Shown here in pieces: positions 35,666 to 48,894 of a DNA stretch of 64,000 nucleotides (positions are counted from its first letter, which is position 1; the number at the start of each line of letters is the position of its first letter). Made by a program: the position numbers and the translations under genes. The stretch is taken from the NCBI GenBank assembly GCA_905183005.1, contig CAJJDO010000002.1:534656-598655 (forward strand). Reading direction: 5' to 3'. The notes beneath the pieces were generated by a model. The model saw only the letters and a list, made by a program, of their open reading frames with translations. It made no database searches and was not told the DNA's origin. Source of the DNA: Paramecium pentaurelia (lineage: Eukaryota > Ciliophora > Oligohymenophorea > Peniculida > Parameciidae).

Positions 35666-36260
35666 TCATTATCATTTTATATATATATATAAATATGTAT
35701 AAAAATTATCATATTTTAAATATAAAATGGTTTTATTTAAATTATTCAATGTTAATCTCAAAATTACTTAGAATATCTAAATACCATATTCTAGTTTTAT
35801 TATATAATGTACATTCTAATATTTAAGCATATCTAATATTAATAATATAATAAATAAGTTAAACATTGTAACTTAGTAATTCAATTTCATTCATCAGAGT
35901 TAGTTATACTTAAACATTTGCTGATTAATGATTAAATTTAGTAATAAATATATGCTTCTATGTAAATTTCATCTCATTTGCATTTAATATACTGGATTTA
36001 TAAATATTTGATTTTCTTTATTTAAACCATCATCCAGGCTATTTTGAATTTCAAACAATTATTTAAGGATACATGATTTAAAATTCAAAGACATTTTATA
36101 GAATTATATAAACTGAGTTAATTTTAACCAATAATAACATATGATTATGTAAATTAGTTATTTTTCTACTACTCAACATTAGTTTAGCTTAATAACAGAT
36201 AATTTTGAATGAAATGTTGTGTGTATATGTTATAATTTTATATTATTTATATTTCCAAAT
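35666..36260. other. Intergenic, no gene seen
   Basis: 595 bp of AT-rich sequence with scattered stops on both strands. It contains a simple (at)n stretch just after the Sec61 gene and no recognisable gene. Confidence 0.5.
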
Positions 36261-39200
36261 ATGAAATGGGAATACTTTAAGCAATATCAAGGCTTGATAA
36301 TTCAAACTAACTTGTCTCCTACTATAAATAATTTCAGCTATGCAAAATTCTAAATATCAGTGTATTTCCTGTAATTGTCATACTTTTTAATTGGCGATTC
36401 AAATGAACAAGTGCTTAGTCTGATAAAATCATTCACAAAAATATGTTTGATTTCTCCATACTTTATGAATAACAAAGCAATAAACATTTTAATAGGTATT
36501 GCTATAACCCTGCTTAATTGCTTTCCTTATATAATTATCACTTATCGTTTTATAATGAAAAGCCACAATAGTGTAGATAGTATATCAAAGAGTGTTTTGG
36601 ATGTACATAATTATTATCCTATTTTAGTTAATTACCATATTAATAACTAACTATTTTCTTAACTTTACTTGGTTATTTTATGTATCTCAACTATATTACG
36701 TTTGTTGGAACTTGTTGAATTCAACAGATCCATTGTTGTTATTGCTATCTATTTTTAATTTATTGATTGCATTGGTAAGCTTACTAATTTCAAATATCTA
36801 TTTCATAAATTATGAATTCTTTTAGTAAAGTTTAAGAAAATACTTTAATTACAATAATATAATAGCTCAATTACTATTAATTCCTTTAGTATTTATGTCA
36901 ATCAGAACATAGTTTATTTTTGTTTTGCTTTCAAAAATCGTCTTTGGATTATTCATATGTATGTTAATAGGAGAAGCAATCATTCAGTATCCTTTTGGGT
37001 AATCTATATAATTCTAATCATAATAGATTTTCAGCTTATGCTAAACTTTATAATTAGGGATTAACAATATTTACAATTGTTTATCTAATAACAACAATTT
37101 AGAAAGCATTTTCAATAAATTCATATTCATGCATAGTGATATTTTTAATAGTGTTGCCTGTTTCATAATATTTAACAATGGCATTAGTAGAGATGAAGAG
37201 ATAAACAGTTTATTAAACAATATCAAAACAAAATTAATATTTTGAATTGATGTATATAGAGAATATGTTTGAATTGAATGGTGAAGCTTAAAAAAGTAAG
37301 TAAAAAGAGATAGAATATATAACTAAATTTTGTATGCATCATTCACATTGTAGATTAAATAAATGTTAATGTAAGAAAATTGGATTTGAAAAAATAATTA
37401 AACTTGACCAAACTGTTATTTTTGTATCATGCTTATTTAAAAGAAGTTTTGATAAACATAAAGCTACTGTATAAAAAAGAATAGGAGATTTTGAAGTTTT
37501 ATCTTTAAAATTCTTAACATTCATAAATAAATTTAAAAGGAATGGACCTAAAACTTATTAAGAACTTAAAGTTCTATTCTAAAAATAAAGAGAATATTCA
37601 TTCTATTTTTTTTAAATGTGCTTATTCCTTTAATTCATAATTTAGGCTTAAATGTAAAAGGATGAAGATTATAATATAAATTCAGAATCTAGAAGTAGAA
37701 TCTCTAATGTTAAATTGTAGGTGAGTAAAAGTGAAAGAAGTATTGTATAGAATCTATATTAAATGGAGTAAGTCAAATAAAACATGTTACCCTTATTGAT
37801 TTAAGTAATAAGTATTCAAAAGTTATTAGATCTGTTAATTTAAATCTGGTTTTTGGAAGTAAATTTAGGAAGGAAAGATAGTAACATTCATTGAGATAGA
37901 AAAATAATTGTAATAATTATAAATATTACAATAATAAATAACTCAAGAATATAATAAATATCGTTCAATCTTTTTTGTTAATGGAAGAACTTATAATGTT
38001 TAATTCTTAAAATTTGATGCACTTATCTAATTGATTCTATATAATAATGCAAGAGCATATTATGAAATGGAAAAAGGTATATATAAATATATAATCATAA
38101 TTAGATTGTAAGGAGATATTAGCATATGAAAGAAGCATGAGTACTTTTGAAATTACTAATATTAATTTTTTTAAAGGAGATGCTATTTCAGTTAAAGTAT
38201 GTATAGCATTTGGACCAAATATTGGGAAGGTTAGGAATAAAGTAATATCACCTTTGATTCCTCGTTTTTTTGGATTTGCAGATATGGCCTCATTTATAGA
38301 TTATACAAAAGGTAATATTAATCCACTTATGCCTAATTGGCTTTTGGGTGTACATGATGAAATGATGTAAAATTATATAAGAAGAGGATCAACTTAAAGA
38401 ATTGGAAAATACTTTTAAACATTTGCTAAATTATGTGATCAAACATTAATTAGATGTTAAGTTTATTTAGCTCATAATTTCAGTCCAGATTTAGAAGCAG
38501 ATTTTTCAATGATTGGATGTTTGAAAAGATTAGAATAAGATGAAATAGATCCTAAAGATGAATCTAAACGATTGAGAAATCTAATATTTAAAGGATAATA
38601 ACATGTTTTATTTGATATTTATGGAAATTTAATGGGAATTACTTAAGGATTATATAAAATGATAGATCGTATGTAAAGAAAACTTAAAGATAATAATAAA
38701 TAAGATGATGTGAAATAGAAATCTTTTGAGAATGATGAATCATCTGCAGATTCAGATTCTGAAGTGTATTAATAAATATTATTAATATTAGTTTTGATGT
38801 TTATGAAATTAAATGGTCAAATTAATAACTGACTATAGAAGATTTTTACTTAAAAGTATTAATTTGGATGTTGTTTCCATTTATAACAGCTGAAATTGAA
38901 TAAACAGGGATAGAATTTCTTATGAATGGTTAAGTACCTCCTAAAGGAAAATATCCAAATTAGATAGATCTTGAAAGTAGTAATACAGTAGTTTCAAATA
39001 AAGAGACATATATGTTTGTACCAGAAGATATTAATTTATTTGTTTAACAATATAATAAAGTATTAGGTAAAATAAATGAAGATGAGAAAATTCAGACATC
39101 TAATTTCTCATTAAGTGGCAAAAGATAATAATATATAGAAGCTGAATCACTAAATGCCAAATAATAGGTTACAGTATTTAATGAGAAATTATGTTCATTC

Positions 39201-41996
39201 TTTTTTGAAGAATTTTTAAGGAAACATCAATAAATGGTGTTAGGTAATTTTTCAAGGTAGGATATGAGAATTTCTAATCTTAATTAAATGCAAACTACTA
39301 TATAACATTCTGAAAAAGCAGATTCATCTTCTGAAAGTGAAGGTTAATTAAAAACAAGAGCTGAATAAATGTATTATGATAAATTCCAGAATTATATACA
39401 AAGAATTACTACGTAAGATTTTAATCCTATTCCTGTTATTTATTCTATTAATTATGAAGAATTTAGGTATAAAAAAAATGAAATAGAAAATAAAGTTTAA
39501 ATGTTTGTTATTGAATTAACTGTAAATGAATAATAATTAGCAAGTATGGAAAAAGGATATCGTAAATAATTAAGAGATACATTAAAATAAATGTAGGCAT
39601 AATTGAAATAGGAGAAAACTGAAAATTTAAATAGAGGATCTACTAATATAAAATAATCTTAAAATATATCTTAAATATAAGTTATTTCAGATGATTCTAT
39701 GAGTTTATAAGGTAATTTTAGTGAAAAGATAGATTAAGATGATCAAATCTCTTTATATTAATTTTTGAGTCATCCATCTAAATAAGATGAATATTGTTTT
39801 AGTGATTAAAATATACTCACTGATTAATGTATCATTACATCTGCTAAAGATGAATAAAACAAATTACTTTAAACTAATAGAAGAAGTCTTTAATTATTTG
39901 AATTGGGTATATAAAGTGCAAAAAGCAATGGTACTGAAAATCAATTTGAATAATAAAGTAAAAAAAATCCATTTGATTTACTTAAAGTATCAGAAAAAGA
40001 AGCAGCAAACAAAGTAGTAATGAAATTATCACAAAAAAATAAATAATAAAAATTTTATAATGAATTAGAATAAAAAGTAATATAAAGTAATTAAGATAGA
40101 GAAAGAGAGAAAGTAGAGAATGAAGATTCATATCTTATATAACTTAAAAATTTTGATGAAAATTATAAAGCCATTAATTAAAAAATAAGTGAATTCTAAT
40201 ATCCTAATTCTTATAACTTTTAGAATTATATTCTATTTGCTACATTACTTTTAGTTATAGCATATATATTACTTGTATCTATTGCAGTTTGGAATTAATA
40301 TGATTATGGAGACTGTATGGATTTAATATAAATATTACTAAAATTTTAAAAAACTTATTCACTTATAACACATGGATTATTTAGAATTTAATATTCATAT
40401 GATTTTAATATTTCTAATTTTGATTAATTACATTTATTCTATGATAAATAAATATTTTAAGAAATTGATTAATTGATTAATTTTAGTAATGCCTAAAAAA
40501 ATACAATTAATGATATTGATATTTACTTATCAAATTTTTATGATATTGATAATACTACAAAACCTAATTTATCAATTACTGAAACTATTTAAAAATCCTT
40601 AGCTCAATTTTATAAAATTATTGAAAATAAATTTGATACCAATTATGAATTACATACACAACTCATATAATCTAGTGTAGCAAATTTAAGAGAAATTGGT
40701 TAACTTCCATAATTAGCCTTTGATTCATGTTATGATAAAAAGATTGATAAAGAAAGGTATTATTAATAGTTATTGATAATCTTTATGGTTATTATATTCA
40801 TATTAGTGTTAATTCTATAATCCTCACAAATTCCTATGATATCAACATTAGGAAAATATAAAAAAAAACTATATATGGCATTATTAGATATTAATCAATT
40901 ATAATTTGCATAAGAACAAGAATCCTTTGAAGCACTTGCATCTACACTTAAAAAATCAGTTTATGATTGGATGATGATAGATTTCATTGTTGAAGGAAAA
41001 ATATTTGATATTGAAAAGTTTTTCTTAAATGGAATTTATTCTGAAAATGCTTCCACTAATTATATTGAAAATTAAAATAGAGCTAAACAAGAAAAAAATA
41101 AATTAATTAAAAAATTAAAAGCTTCTAACATATAATAAATTAGATATATAATCTTATTGATTATTGATTTAGTAGTTATTATGTCATATTTTTTGGTGAT
41201 ATTTTTAATCATCTTTATATTGACTGATTAATTATTATCAGGATTAGAATTAATCTTCAAATATTAGACTTTATAATCATCATTTATTAATGTTTTAAAT
41301 AATGCTGATATGGTAGCTTATAAAACTTTATCTAATTCATCTTTATATCATAATATCTTATCGTAATCAGAATTTTAGAATTATTCTTCAGTACTTTAAG
41401 GTACTGAATAAGATTTTTTTCTTCAATACGATAATAATATTATTGGTACATTAACAGATGAAAATATTAATTATAAAATTGAATTCATGAATTAATAAGC
41501 AATTTGCAATATTTAATATGCTCTAGATTGTCAATCAACTTTAGTTGGAAAATATAATGAATAAATTTTGGCATATTATTAATAAGGACTCAAATCTTTA
41601 GTTGTTTAAGTTTATAAAATTATTCAATAATATCCATAATTTTATTAAGAAGATTATGTCAATAATAGTCTAATAGATTTTATTAATTTTGTCCAAACTT
41701 CTGATCACATTGCTTATTTAGATTATGGAACAGATCTCATTATTACAGCTTATTCCTCAATAGTTGATATGGCATAATAGCAATTTGATACTCAAATTTC
41801 CAAGTATCAACAAACTCTAATTATATTTATTTTAAGTATAGGGTTTGTAGGGTTAATAATAAAAGCATTTTTAGGAAGAATGTTAATGAGAATGTAGAAA
41901 CAATCAATTGATACTTGTCAAGCATCATTATTATTATTATCACCTAGAAGGTACACATAAAAGTCTATTGCTAAATTAATTACATAAATAATTTGA
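36261..41996 (+). CDS. TmcB/TmcC-like multipass protein with PAS-like region
   Basis: Five introns (36603-36627, 36999-37026, 37805-37829, 38077-38104, 38766-38791) give 1867 residues. Residues 1-300 contain about eight hydrophobic segments. They are followed by a Cys/His-rich stretch, CMHHSHCRLNKCQCKKIG (about 340-360), and a helical repeat region. Around residue 745, VLFDIYGNLMGITQGLYKMI resembles the PAS-type motif of the tiny-macrocyst (TmcB) family. After a long Gln-rich coiled-coil section, the C-terminal 600 residues contain at least four further membrane spans with extracytoplasmic loops. Ciliates have many such proteins, named after a Dictyostelium sensor-like membrane protein; their ligand is unknown. 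The size and the intron set are supported by exact frame closure. Confidence 0.8.
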
Positions 41997-42454
41997 TTTT
42001 TTTCTTATTATTCAATATTTTAATAACAATTTAAATAAATTCAAAAGTCAAAATAATAATTTGTTAAAAGGTCTTCTGATTTAATCTCTACAATATTAAG
42101 ATGCTCCACCTTTTGTTTATTCATATAAAAATGGCAACATTTACTACAAATCATTTTATAATGGAACTTTAAATAAACTGATTATTTATTGATTATCTTA
42201 TTTTTTACTAAAAACTTACAAAATAGATTCTTTTCTTTAATTATTTTTATTCTTTTTTTATTTACGTAAATTATTAAAAAAAGCATTTAATTTCTATCTT
42301 CCATAAATATTAGCAAAAGTTTTACTAAGAAATTAAAAATATATCAAATATTTTGAATTTTGATGCCAAAGTTCAAATTATTATTAAATTTTAAGATCTT
42401 TATTATTAATGTATTATTAACAATTAAAATCAAAATTTTTTTCAAATATTGATC
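41997..42454. other. Convergent intergenic region
   Basis: 458 bp between the ends of a plus-strand and a minus-strand gene. A 37-codon minus-strand frame (42041-42154, starting MICSKCCHFYMNK) is present but too short to call. Confidence 0.45.
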
Positions 42455-43948
42455 TCAAAAATTATTTATAAACTCTATATCTTAAAATAAAGTTATAAAT
42501 AGATTCCTTTATACATTATAAATGTCTAGAAGTATGATGAATTTTTTCTTTAAAATTCCATAATACTGATCTTTGAATTAAAAGTGGTTAAATTTTATTG
42601 ATATTCTGGATTCGGACTTTCTTTTTTATCTAATTAACAAGCATTGATAGACAACTTAAAAAATAATAATATATTATTACAATTTTACATCTAAATGAAC
42701 TCTTGCAAATAAACTATTACCTTTCAATTTACACATATTTTTTTTAGCTCTATAATAAATAGTCTTCATTTTGATCTAAATAATTTAAACATGATGTATA
42801 ATTTTATGTTAGTGTTTTAATTTTTCATATATTACATTAATCAATTATAAATATGCAATCAATCTGAACATCTCTAATTATATTTCAGATTTTAAGTAAC
42901 GATGTTGATCTATATCTTTCTATTATTTTAATTTTTTTAATAAATGAGTTATTTCTTTTGAAAAATAATTTATCTATTTTTAACCTTAAGTATTGATTTC
43001 TAATTATTTTCTCTTTTTAACAACTTCATAAAATTTCTTTTATTACAAAGTTTTATATAATTATTTTTGAGATTTGAAACATTCATCATTTTAGATTGTT
43101 ACATTTAGGATATTTTCTTAAATTAAATTTCTTCCTTTTGATAATTGGAGCATTTATCTTTTTCTTTTCTTTATTATTTAAGATGCAGTTAAGTCACAAT
43201 TAATTAAATTTTATTTTATTTATTATTTTGCAATTGGACTTTTGTATTGAGTTTAAATACCCTAAGGATAACCAAAAGTAAATTAGATCTTAATGGTTGT
43301 GTCTAAATCACAAACTAAGGAAATAAAGATGAATTTTTATCTAAATTATTTATAGTCTTTGCTTTTGTATTTCCATGTTTTGACTTAGAAGATTTATTCA
43401 CATGAGAATTTAGATGGAAATGGATTAGTTGTGGATAAAAATACCTTAAATTTAGTTTATTCAGCTTAATTCATTGTAAATGTTAAAGGTACAGGTTCAC
43501 CTTAACATCTGATTTTATAATAATAAAATTCTAGTTATCTTAATTTTTAAACATTGACAAAATCTTATTTGAGTTCAATTGGATGCTATTATTATTAGAT
43601 ATAAAATATATACATTTTCGAATTTATAATCAATCCATATTTCTCCATCATTAAGACTTTGCTGTTATCTTTGATCCTCTTAATTTGCAAGTTATATTTA
43701 ATAGGCTTTGCTTCTGAGAATAAATTATATGTATAATACTCAATTACTGAAATAGTATTGATGTTTTTTTCATAGTCTGGCATCATTATTTGTGTAATAT
43801 AAGAAACCTATTAAAGTGCCTTATAATTTTTATGAGGATTAATGATATTAGTGGTTGCCCTTCTATGTGTATTTAAAAACTCATTTTCTGATTCTTAAGA
43901 TTCAACTGAAAGTGATTTTTCTCTTGGATTGGATAAATGAAATGTCAT
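42455..43948 (-). CDS. Hypothetical protein, beta-rich N-terminus and helical C-terminus
   Basis: A single exon of 497 residues starts MTFHLSNPREKSLSVESQES. The frame is free of TGA throughout although the strand is very AT-rich, which argues for a real gene. The first half contains short hydrophobic strands separated by Gln-rich turns. The second half has basic helices such as VVKKRKQLEINTQGQKQINY and RYLKSEIQLEMFRLIAYLQL. No domain, signal peptide or membrane span is recognised. Confidence 0.68.
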
Positions 43949-44296
43949 AGCATGTGTTTATCTGCACACATCTCTATCAAATCTGAATTATGAGTTACAT
44001 AGAATTATGAATTGAAGTTGAGCATCTTTATGCTATTGAATTTCTATCATTATTCTAATTATGGACATCTTGCAGATATGTTCTTTTTCGCAACCTATTC
44101 TAAATTAAATTCATTATTAATTTATTTATATAGGGAGATACCTTTTAGTATTTTTTGATTCTAAAATAAAAAATAGAAAGTTATGAAGAAGTTTAATAGA
44201 ATCTTTTTAAGATAGATTTCAATAAATAAACATATTTTATTGTATATGAATATTTTTTTAAACATAATTATCCTATTCGTTAATTATAATATAAAA
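43949..44296. other. Divergent intergenic region
   Basis: 348 bp between a minus-strand and a plus-strand start codon, expected to hold two promoters. No conserved element is visible. Confidence 0.5.
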
Positions 44297-45343
44297 ATGA
44301 ATTCAGGCCCAATTAATTATACAAGAACTATGAAACCAGTTGTCCCTACTTATTATCCATCAGAAATTCGTTAGCAATCAGTTGGTAAAGAAAATAGATA
44401 ACCTATCAAACATAACTCTTGTAGTTAAATTAGATTTGTTAATGTAATATATGAAATTTATTAGACTAGAATCTACCTTCAACTAAAACATAGGATAGTT
44501 TTGAATCATAGAAACCTTATGATTAACTGTTTGAGAAATTAAAATTATAAGTTATCTAATTGCAATATGAATAAAACACTTTAAACGAATAATTTCAAAT
44601 TTAAATCAAATCCTTAAATGATAGAATGGGTTCTAATGAATAGAGTGTTAAATAATTGTATGATACTGGAATTGGATAATTAAATAATGATGTTCATCTA
44701 AAAGATAAAATTAAACAATTAGAATTGAAGATGGGAGAGATCTAATTATTAATAATTAATTAAGAATAGAAAACATAATTACATACTCAATCCATTATGG
44801 ATAAACTAAAAAAGAATATACTTGAAACTACAAATAAAACAGAAATTAAAATATAAAGTTAATTAGATACAATTACTGAATCTCTAAAAAATTTACAAAA
44901 ATCTCAAATATCTCCACCATAATCAAATTGTATTAGTTAAGATATTAAGAGATTTTAATAATTCAATGAAGAAGTTTCATCTTATCTTAATTAAACAACA
45001 TCTCCTAATAGAATTAATATAGTTGAATAAATGGTAGCTGAAATTAAACCAGAATTTATATCTATTAATACTTCAAGTCCATTAAAACAATAAATTAATA
45101 ATAAATGTAAATAAATTGAATTATATATAAGATAAATGTTAGATGTCTGCAATTTCAGAAAAGACACTTGATGATTCAAGAAGTGATTATTAATAGATTC
45201 AATAATATGAATTAGATAGCAATGGATATTTAATATCAAATGGTTCCTATGTCTTAGATTAAAATGGTTAAAGATATTAATTGAGTTTAGAACAAATTAA
45301 TTATCTAAAATCAATTAATGTAATTGAAGAAATTAATTCATGA
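44297..45343 (+). CDS. Coiled-coil hypothetical protein
   Basis: Introns at 44444-44469 and 45107-45131 give 331 residues starting MNSGPINYTRTMKPVVPTYY. The middle (about 70-230) is coiled coil. The C-terminus has an acidic Tyr/Ser/Asn-rich segment, DSRSDYQQIQQYELDSNGYL, and a final helix. No domain is recognised. The first intron had two possible 3' ends (21 or 26 nt); only the 26-nt one keeps the downstream coiled coil in frame. Confidence 0.68.
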
Positions 45344-45396
45344 CAATTATTATTAATAAATAAATTTCTATAAATTTAAATAGTTTATCAAAGTAA

Positions 45397-45963
45397 TCAA
45401 TACACTAAGTCTTTATTTAAATTTAATTCACAAGTGATATGTCCTATTTACAAACAATTTAAACATTAAATTTAATCAAAATGTTTTAAAGTTACTAATA
45501 TAGGTCTATAATGTATTTATATCTTTGTTTTGCATTCTGCTTTTCTATGTCCTTTAAGATGACATTTAAAACAAGCAACTTATTTACATTCATGAGAATG
45601 ATGATCATCTTTTAAGCAATACATACAGAAATCTTGATGTTATGATATACATTGTCTTTATACATGTCCTATTTTCTTACAAAGATAACAAAAACTAAAT
45701 AGATCTCCTTGAAAATATCTTGTTTAAGTATTTAGTAATAAAGACTTTGCAACACTTTATTTGAAACAATCATTTTCATTATCATAAGTTATTTCATTTT
45801 TTATTGATAATCTTTCAAGTTTCTATATCAAGTATTCATCACAAACTTTCTCTACTTTATGGTTTTTCTCATATATAACAGGTGGCTAATCACATGATAA
45901 AGATCTGAAATGAGGCAATGTTTTACTTCCAACAAAAGTATAAGGAGATGTTTCCTCTTTCAT
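45397..45963 (-). CDS. CCHC zinc-knuckle protein, Air1/Air2-like
   Basis: A single exon of 188 residues. After about 95 variable residues come at least three zinc knuckles of C-x2-C-x4-H-x4-C type: CYLCKKIGHVQRQC, CMYCLKDDHHSHEC and CFKCHLKGHRKAEC. A fourth, incomplete one follows (CLNCLQIGHITC). Tandem knuckles with these spacings are typical of the RNA-binding Air1/Air2/ZCCHC7 subunits of the TRAMP polyadenylation complex, which has five. Retroelement Gag proteins also carry CCHC knuckles, but nothing else here suggests Gag. It converges on the plus-strand gene ending at 45343, 53 bp away. Confidence 0.72.
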
Positions 45964-46372
45964 TTTACTAAAAATTTTAGTGTAATTAAATTTGTTATTA
46001 TTGGTTTAAATAATTTAATATCTCTAAAACCATTTAGTTCTTTTTTTTTAAAGCACCACCTTAGAGAGACTATAGGTTATTTATATATTTAATTAGAATC
46101 CTTAGGAAAGAATGAATTAGAAAATTTATTAAATAGTTCTTAATTTTATATTTATTAATACAATTTTGGTATGTTTAAAAATATAACTATAAATAGATTT
46201 TGAATAATAATATCATTTTTGCAAAATGTATCATGTTTTCATTTAAAAATATATAAATTAGATGAGTTAATAGAAAAGTATATTGTTTAATTTATATTTT
46301 GTGTGTACAATATATAATTTATTTAAGTTTGTTGAATAAGTGAAATAATAATAATATTATTTTAGAATTAAA
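45964..46372. other. Divergent intergenic region
   Basis: 409 bp between divergent starts. No gene or repeat identified. Confidence 0.5.
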
Positions 46373-47008
46373 ATGGCAATAGATAATAATACTTTAAAAA
46401 TTTTATTATAACTAGAAGCAAGATTTCATGAGAAAATTTATAATTTAGATCATGTAAATTAAATGTTAGAAATTTACTCAGACTTTGTCTAAATATTTGA
46501 TAACTAAAAGTGTGCTTTGAGAGAGTATTTCCTAGAAAAAATATAATTTCTAATTAGCAGACCTGAAACAATATAGTTATTAAAGAAATAAAATATACTC
46601 AACTTACCTGGGGATGCTTAAAAAATCTAAGGAAGAATGAGATTTAGTGTTTATAAAAGAGCTTAAGTGAATGAAATGAAGATTTAATAAGAATTATAGA
46701 ATAATGAACTTAATCAAACTCAAAATATGAATTAATTGCTTTAAGAATATGATAAAGTTCAAGAAAATATAGAAAAATAAATTATAGAATCTTTGAATAA
46801 TTAAGATGAACTATTAGAGAAAAGAAAGATGAATAGAAAAATGAAAACTTAAGTAATGAGTTAATCAACTTCTACAGATAATATTATTTAATAAAAGTAA
46901 TTAAATGAATATAATGATGAATAACTAATATTAACCTAATAGAAAGAAGGAGTCTCAACAAATGATAAAGAAGATTTTAAAATAGATGAAGATGATTAAG
47001 AAAAGTGA
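46373..47008 (+). CDS. Helical hypothetical protein
   Basis: A single exon of 211 residues starts MAIDNNTLKILLQLEARFHE. The first 75 residues predict amphipathic helices (MLEIYSDFVQIFDNQKCALR). The remainder is Gln/Glu/Lys-rich coiled coil with an acidic end, KEDFKIDEDDQEK. No known family is recognised. It converges with the pseudokinase gene. Confidence 0.65.
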
Positions 47009-47282
47009 TTATAGATTATATATAGTCTATTATTTAAATTAAACTTAATTTACCTTCTTCTCTTTTGATATAAAAGAATAATGATCTAACATATGATAAG
47101 AAATCTTATATTTTACTATCAATAACTTTAATTGAATTAACATTATGATACTAATCAAAAACAGACATTTTAATTAATAAATATAATATAGAGATTTAAG
47201 AGTTTATGAGAAAATAAGTATACAAAACACAAAATAACTTATATAATATCCATATATTATAATAATATATATATCAAAATTA

Positions 47283-48710
47283 TCAAATTGTGATTATAAA
47301 TTTATTATCTTTCCAAGTCCCTTCTTTTTTATGGTATTGATTATCATGAAATGTATAGGTTCCTTTTCCATTTGCTCTATTATTAACAAAGAATCCTTCA
47401 AATTTATCTCCATTAGAAAAAGTCAATCTAGCATATCCTTGAAGCATTCCCTTTGTAAACATACCTTCAGCAGTTTTCCAATTACTTAAATCAGCATATC
47501 CTAAACAAGGTAAATCTATTCTAGTTTTTCTTTTAACTCCTTCATCTAATTCAATATTTGATTATTTATTATTATTTAAAATCATTTAAGAATGAAATCC
47601 TTTTCCAACCATTTTATGAATTTCTGCTGTTGGATTAGTATTAGTAGTTATTGAAAAGTGTAGATTTTCAAAGTCAAGTCTTTCATCAAAATTAAATGCT
47701 TATATTTCTTCAGGAACAACTTAATCATTGTTTTATTCTGTTACTAATTATGTTATTTATAATAAAGATTCTTCAAAAATCATTGAATTAATATTGTAAA
47801 ATATTCTTTTATATTTGAGTTCTGGTGAAAAATGTGTAAATTTAAGTTCTAGCTATATGAAATCTGGTCTATCCTCTTCATTTTCTTCTAACATATTTAA
47901 TAATATCATTTTTGCATAGTTTTATAGTTTGAGATCCTATATATTTCTTCTAATTTTATCTAATTTCACTTTATAATTAATAAGATCATAAAAATCTTCA
48001 TCTTGTGTTAAACATTTATAAATAAATAATCCTAAACAAAATACATCTGTCTTATAGAAATTATGTATAGGATATTCTACTTTTTTACTCAAAGCCTCTA
48101 ATTAAATGGGAGACAAATAAAATTTGCTTAGTAATTGTTCTAATTATCTTGTATTCTTTTGTAACCAACACTTTCTATAGAATTATATCAAATAAGGATG
48201 AAGCATTGGATCCAATATTTTATAATAAAATTAACCGTCAAAAGATCTAACCTATATTTTCTTGGATTTAATTACTTTATAAACAGAATCACGTCCAAAG
48301 TAAGAATATGTCTTGCTTTACTTTTACCATTTTGACATTATCTATAATACTGCATCTAAAAGTGGTAAATAAGATTCATCATCAAGTTCTGTTACTATTG
48401 ATTCTGGGAAATCCAAATAAATAACAGCCCGACTTGTTTCATCTGTGACAATTTTATGAATTAAAAATAAATGAGGATGCTATTCTCTTGATCTCCATTT
48501 CTTTAAGAAGGCTTCTGTTTCATGTGGTAAACCATTAAACTCTACCTTAGCTAATCGATACCAATCATTGTGAACTCTTTTACTTCATTTTATATACATT
48601 TTAACATGCGAAAAAGCTGGATACAATTGAATAGCTTTATTTGAATCAGGATGATCTGAAAACAATTTTTCGTATTAGTCTATAAATTATTTGTTTAAAC
48701 AGATTCCCAT
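47283..48710 (-). CDS. Pseudokinase with C-terminal MORN repeats
   Basis: One 21-nt intron at 48577-48597 gives 468 residues. The start MGICLNKQ carries a possible N-myristoylation glycine. The middle follows a protein-kinase C-lobe: SPIQLEAL at the APE position, KTDVFCLGLFIYKCL matching the DVWSLGCILYELL helix, and EDRPDFIQLEL matching the RPT...L helix. No HRD, DFG or VAIK lysine motif can be found, so catalysis is unlikely. The last 90 residues hold MORN repeats (YARLTFSNGDKFEGFFVNNR and ANGKGTYTFHDNQYH), which bind membranes or partner proteins. Kinase-MORN fusions are common in ciliates; an inactive membrane scaffold is the simplest reading. Confidence 0.78.
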
Positions 48711-48894
48711 TTGATTTTTATTCTTATAAAATATATACTAATTTTTAATATTTAACATCAATCCATATTATTTATCATTCTAAATAATTTAAAGTAATTA
48801 AAACATTCTAATTTCTAATCAATATAAATAATCTCTCATTAGTTATTTAATATTTATGTTGAAACTTCAGAATTATTAATTTAATTTTAATTTG
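48711..48894. promoter_or_regulatory. Divergent promoter region
   Basis: Only 184 bp separate the start of the minus-strand pseudokinase from that of the plus-strand formin, so both promoters must lie here or overlap. No specific element can be named from sequence alone. Confidence 0.45.

Noticed and set aside
42041..42154. 37-codon minus-strand frame starting MICSKCCHFYMNK.
   Set aside because: Too short, and no homology or splice partner; a cysteine cluster alone is not enough.
44991..45239. 82-residue minus-strand frame.
   Set aside because: Antisense to a spliced plus-strand coiled-coil gene whose two exons close in frame.
45910..46092. 60-residue plus-strand frame beginning MRQCFTSNKS.
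   Set aside because: It overlaps the N-terminal coding part of the zinc-knuckle gene on the opposite strand and has no signature.
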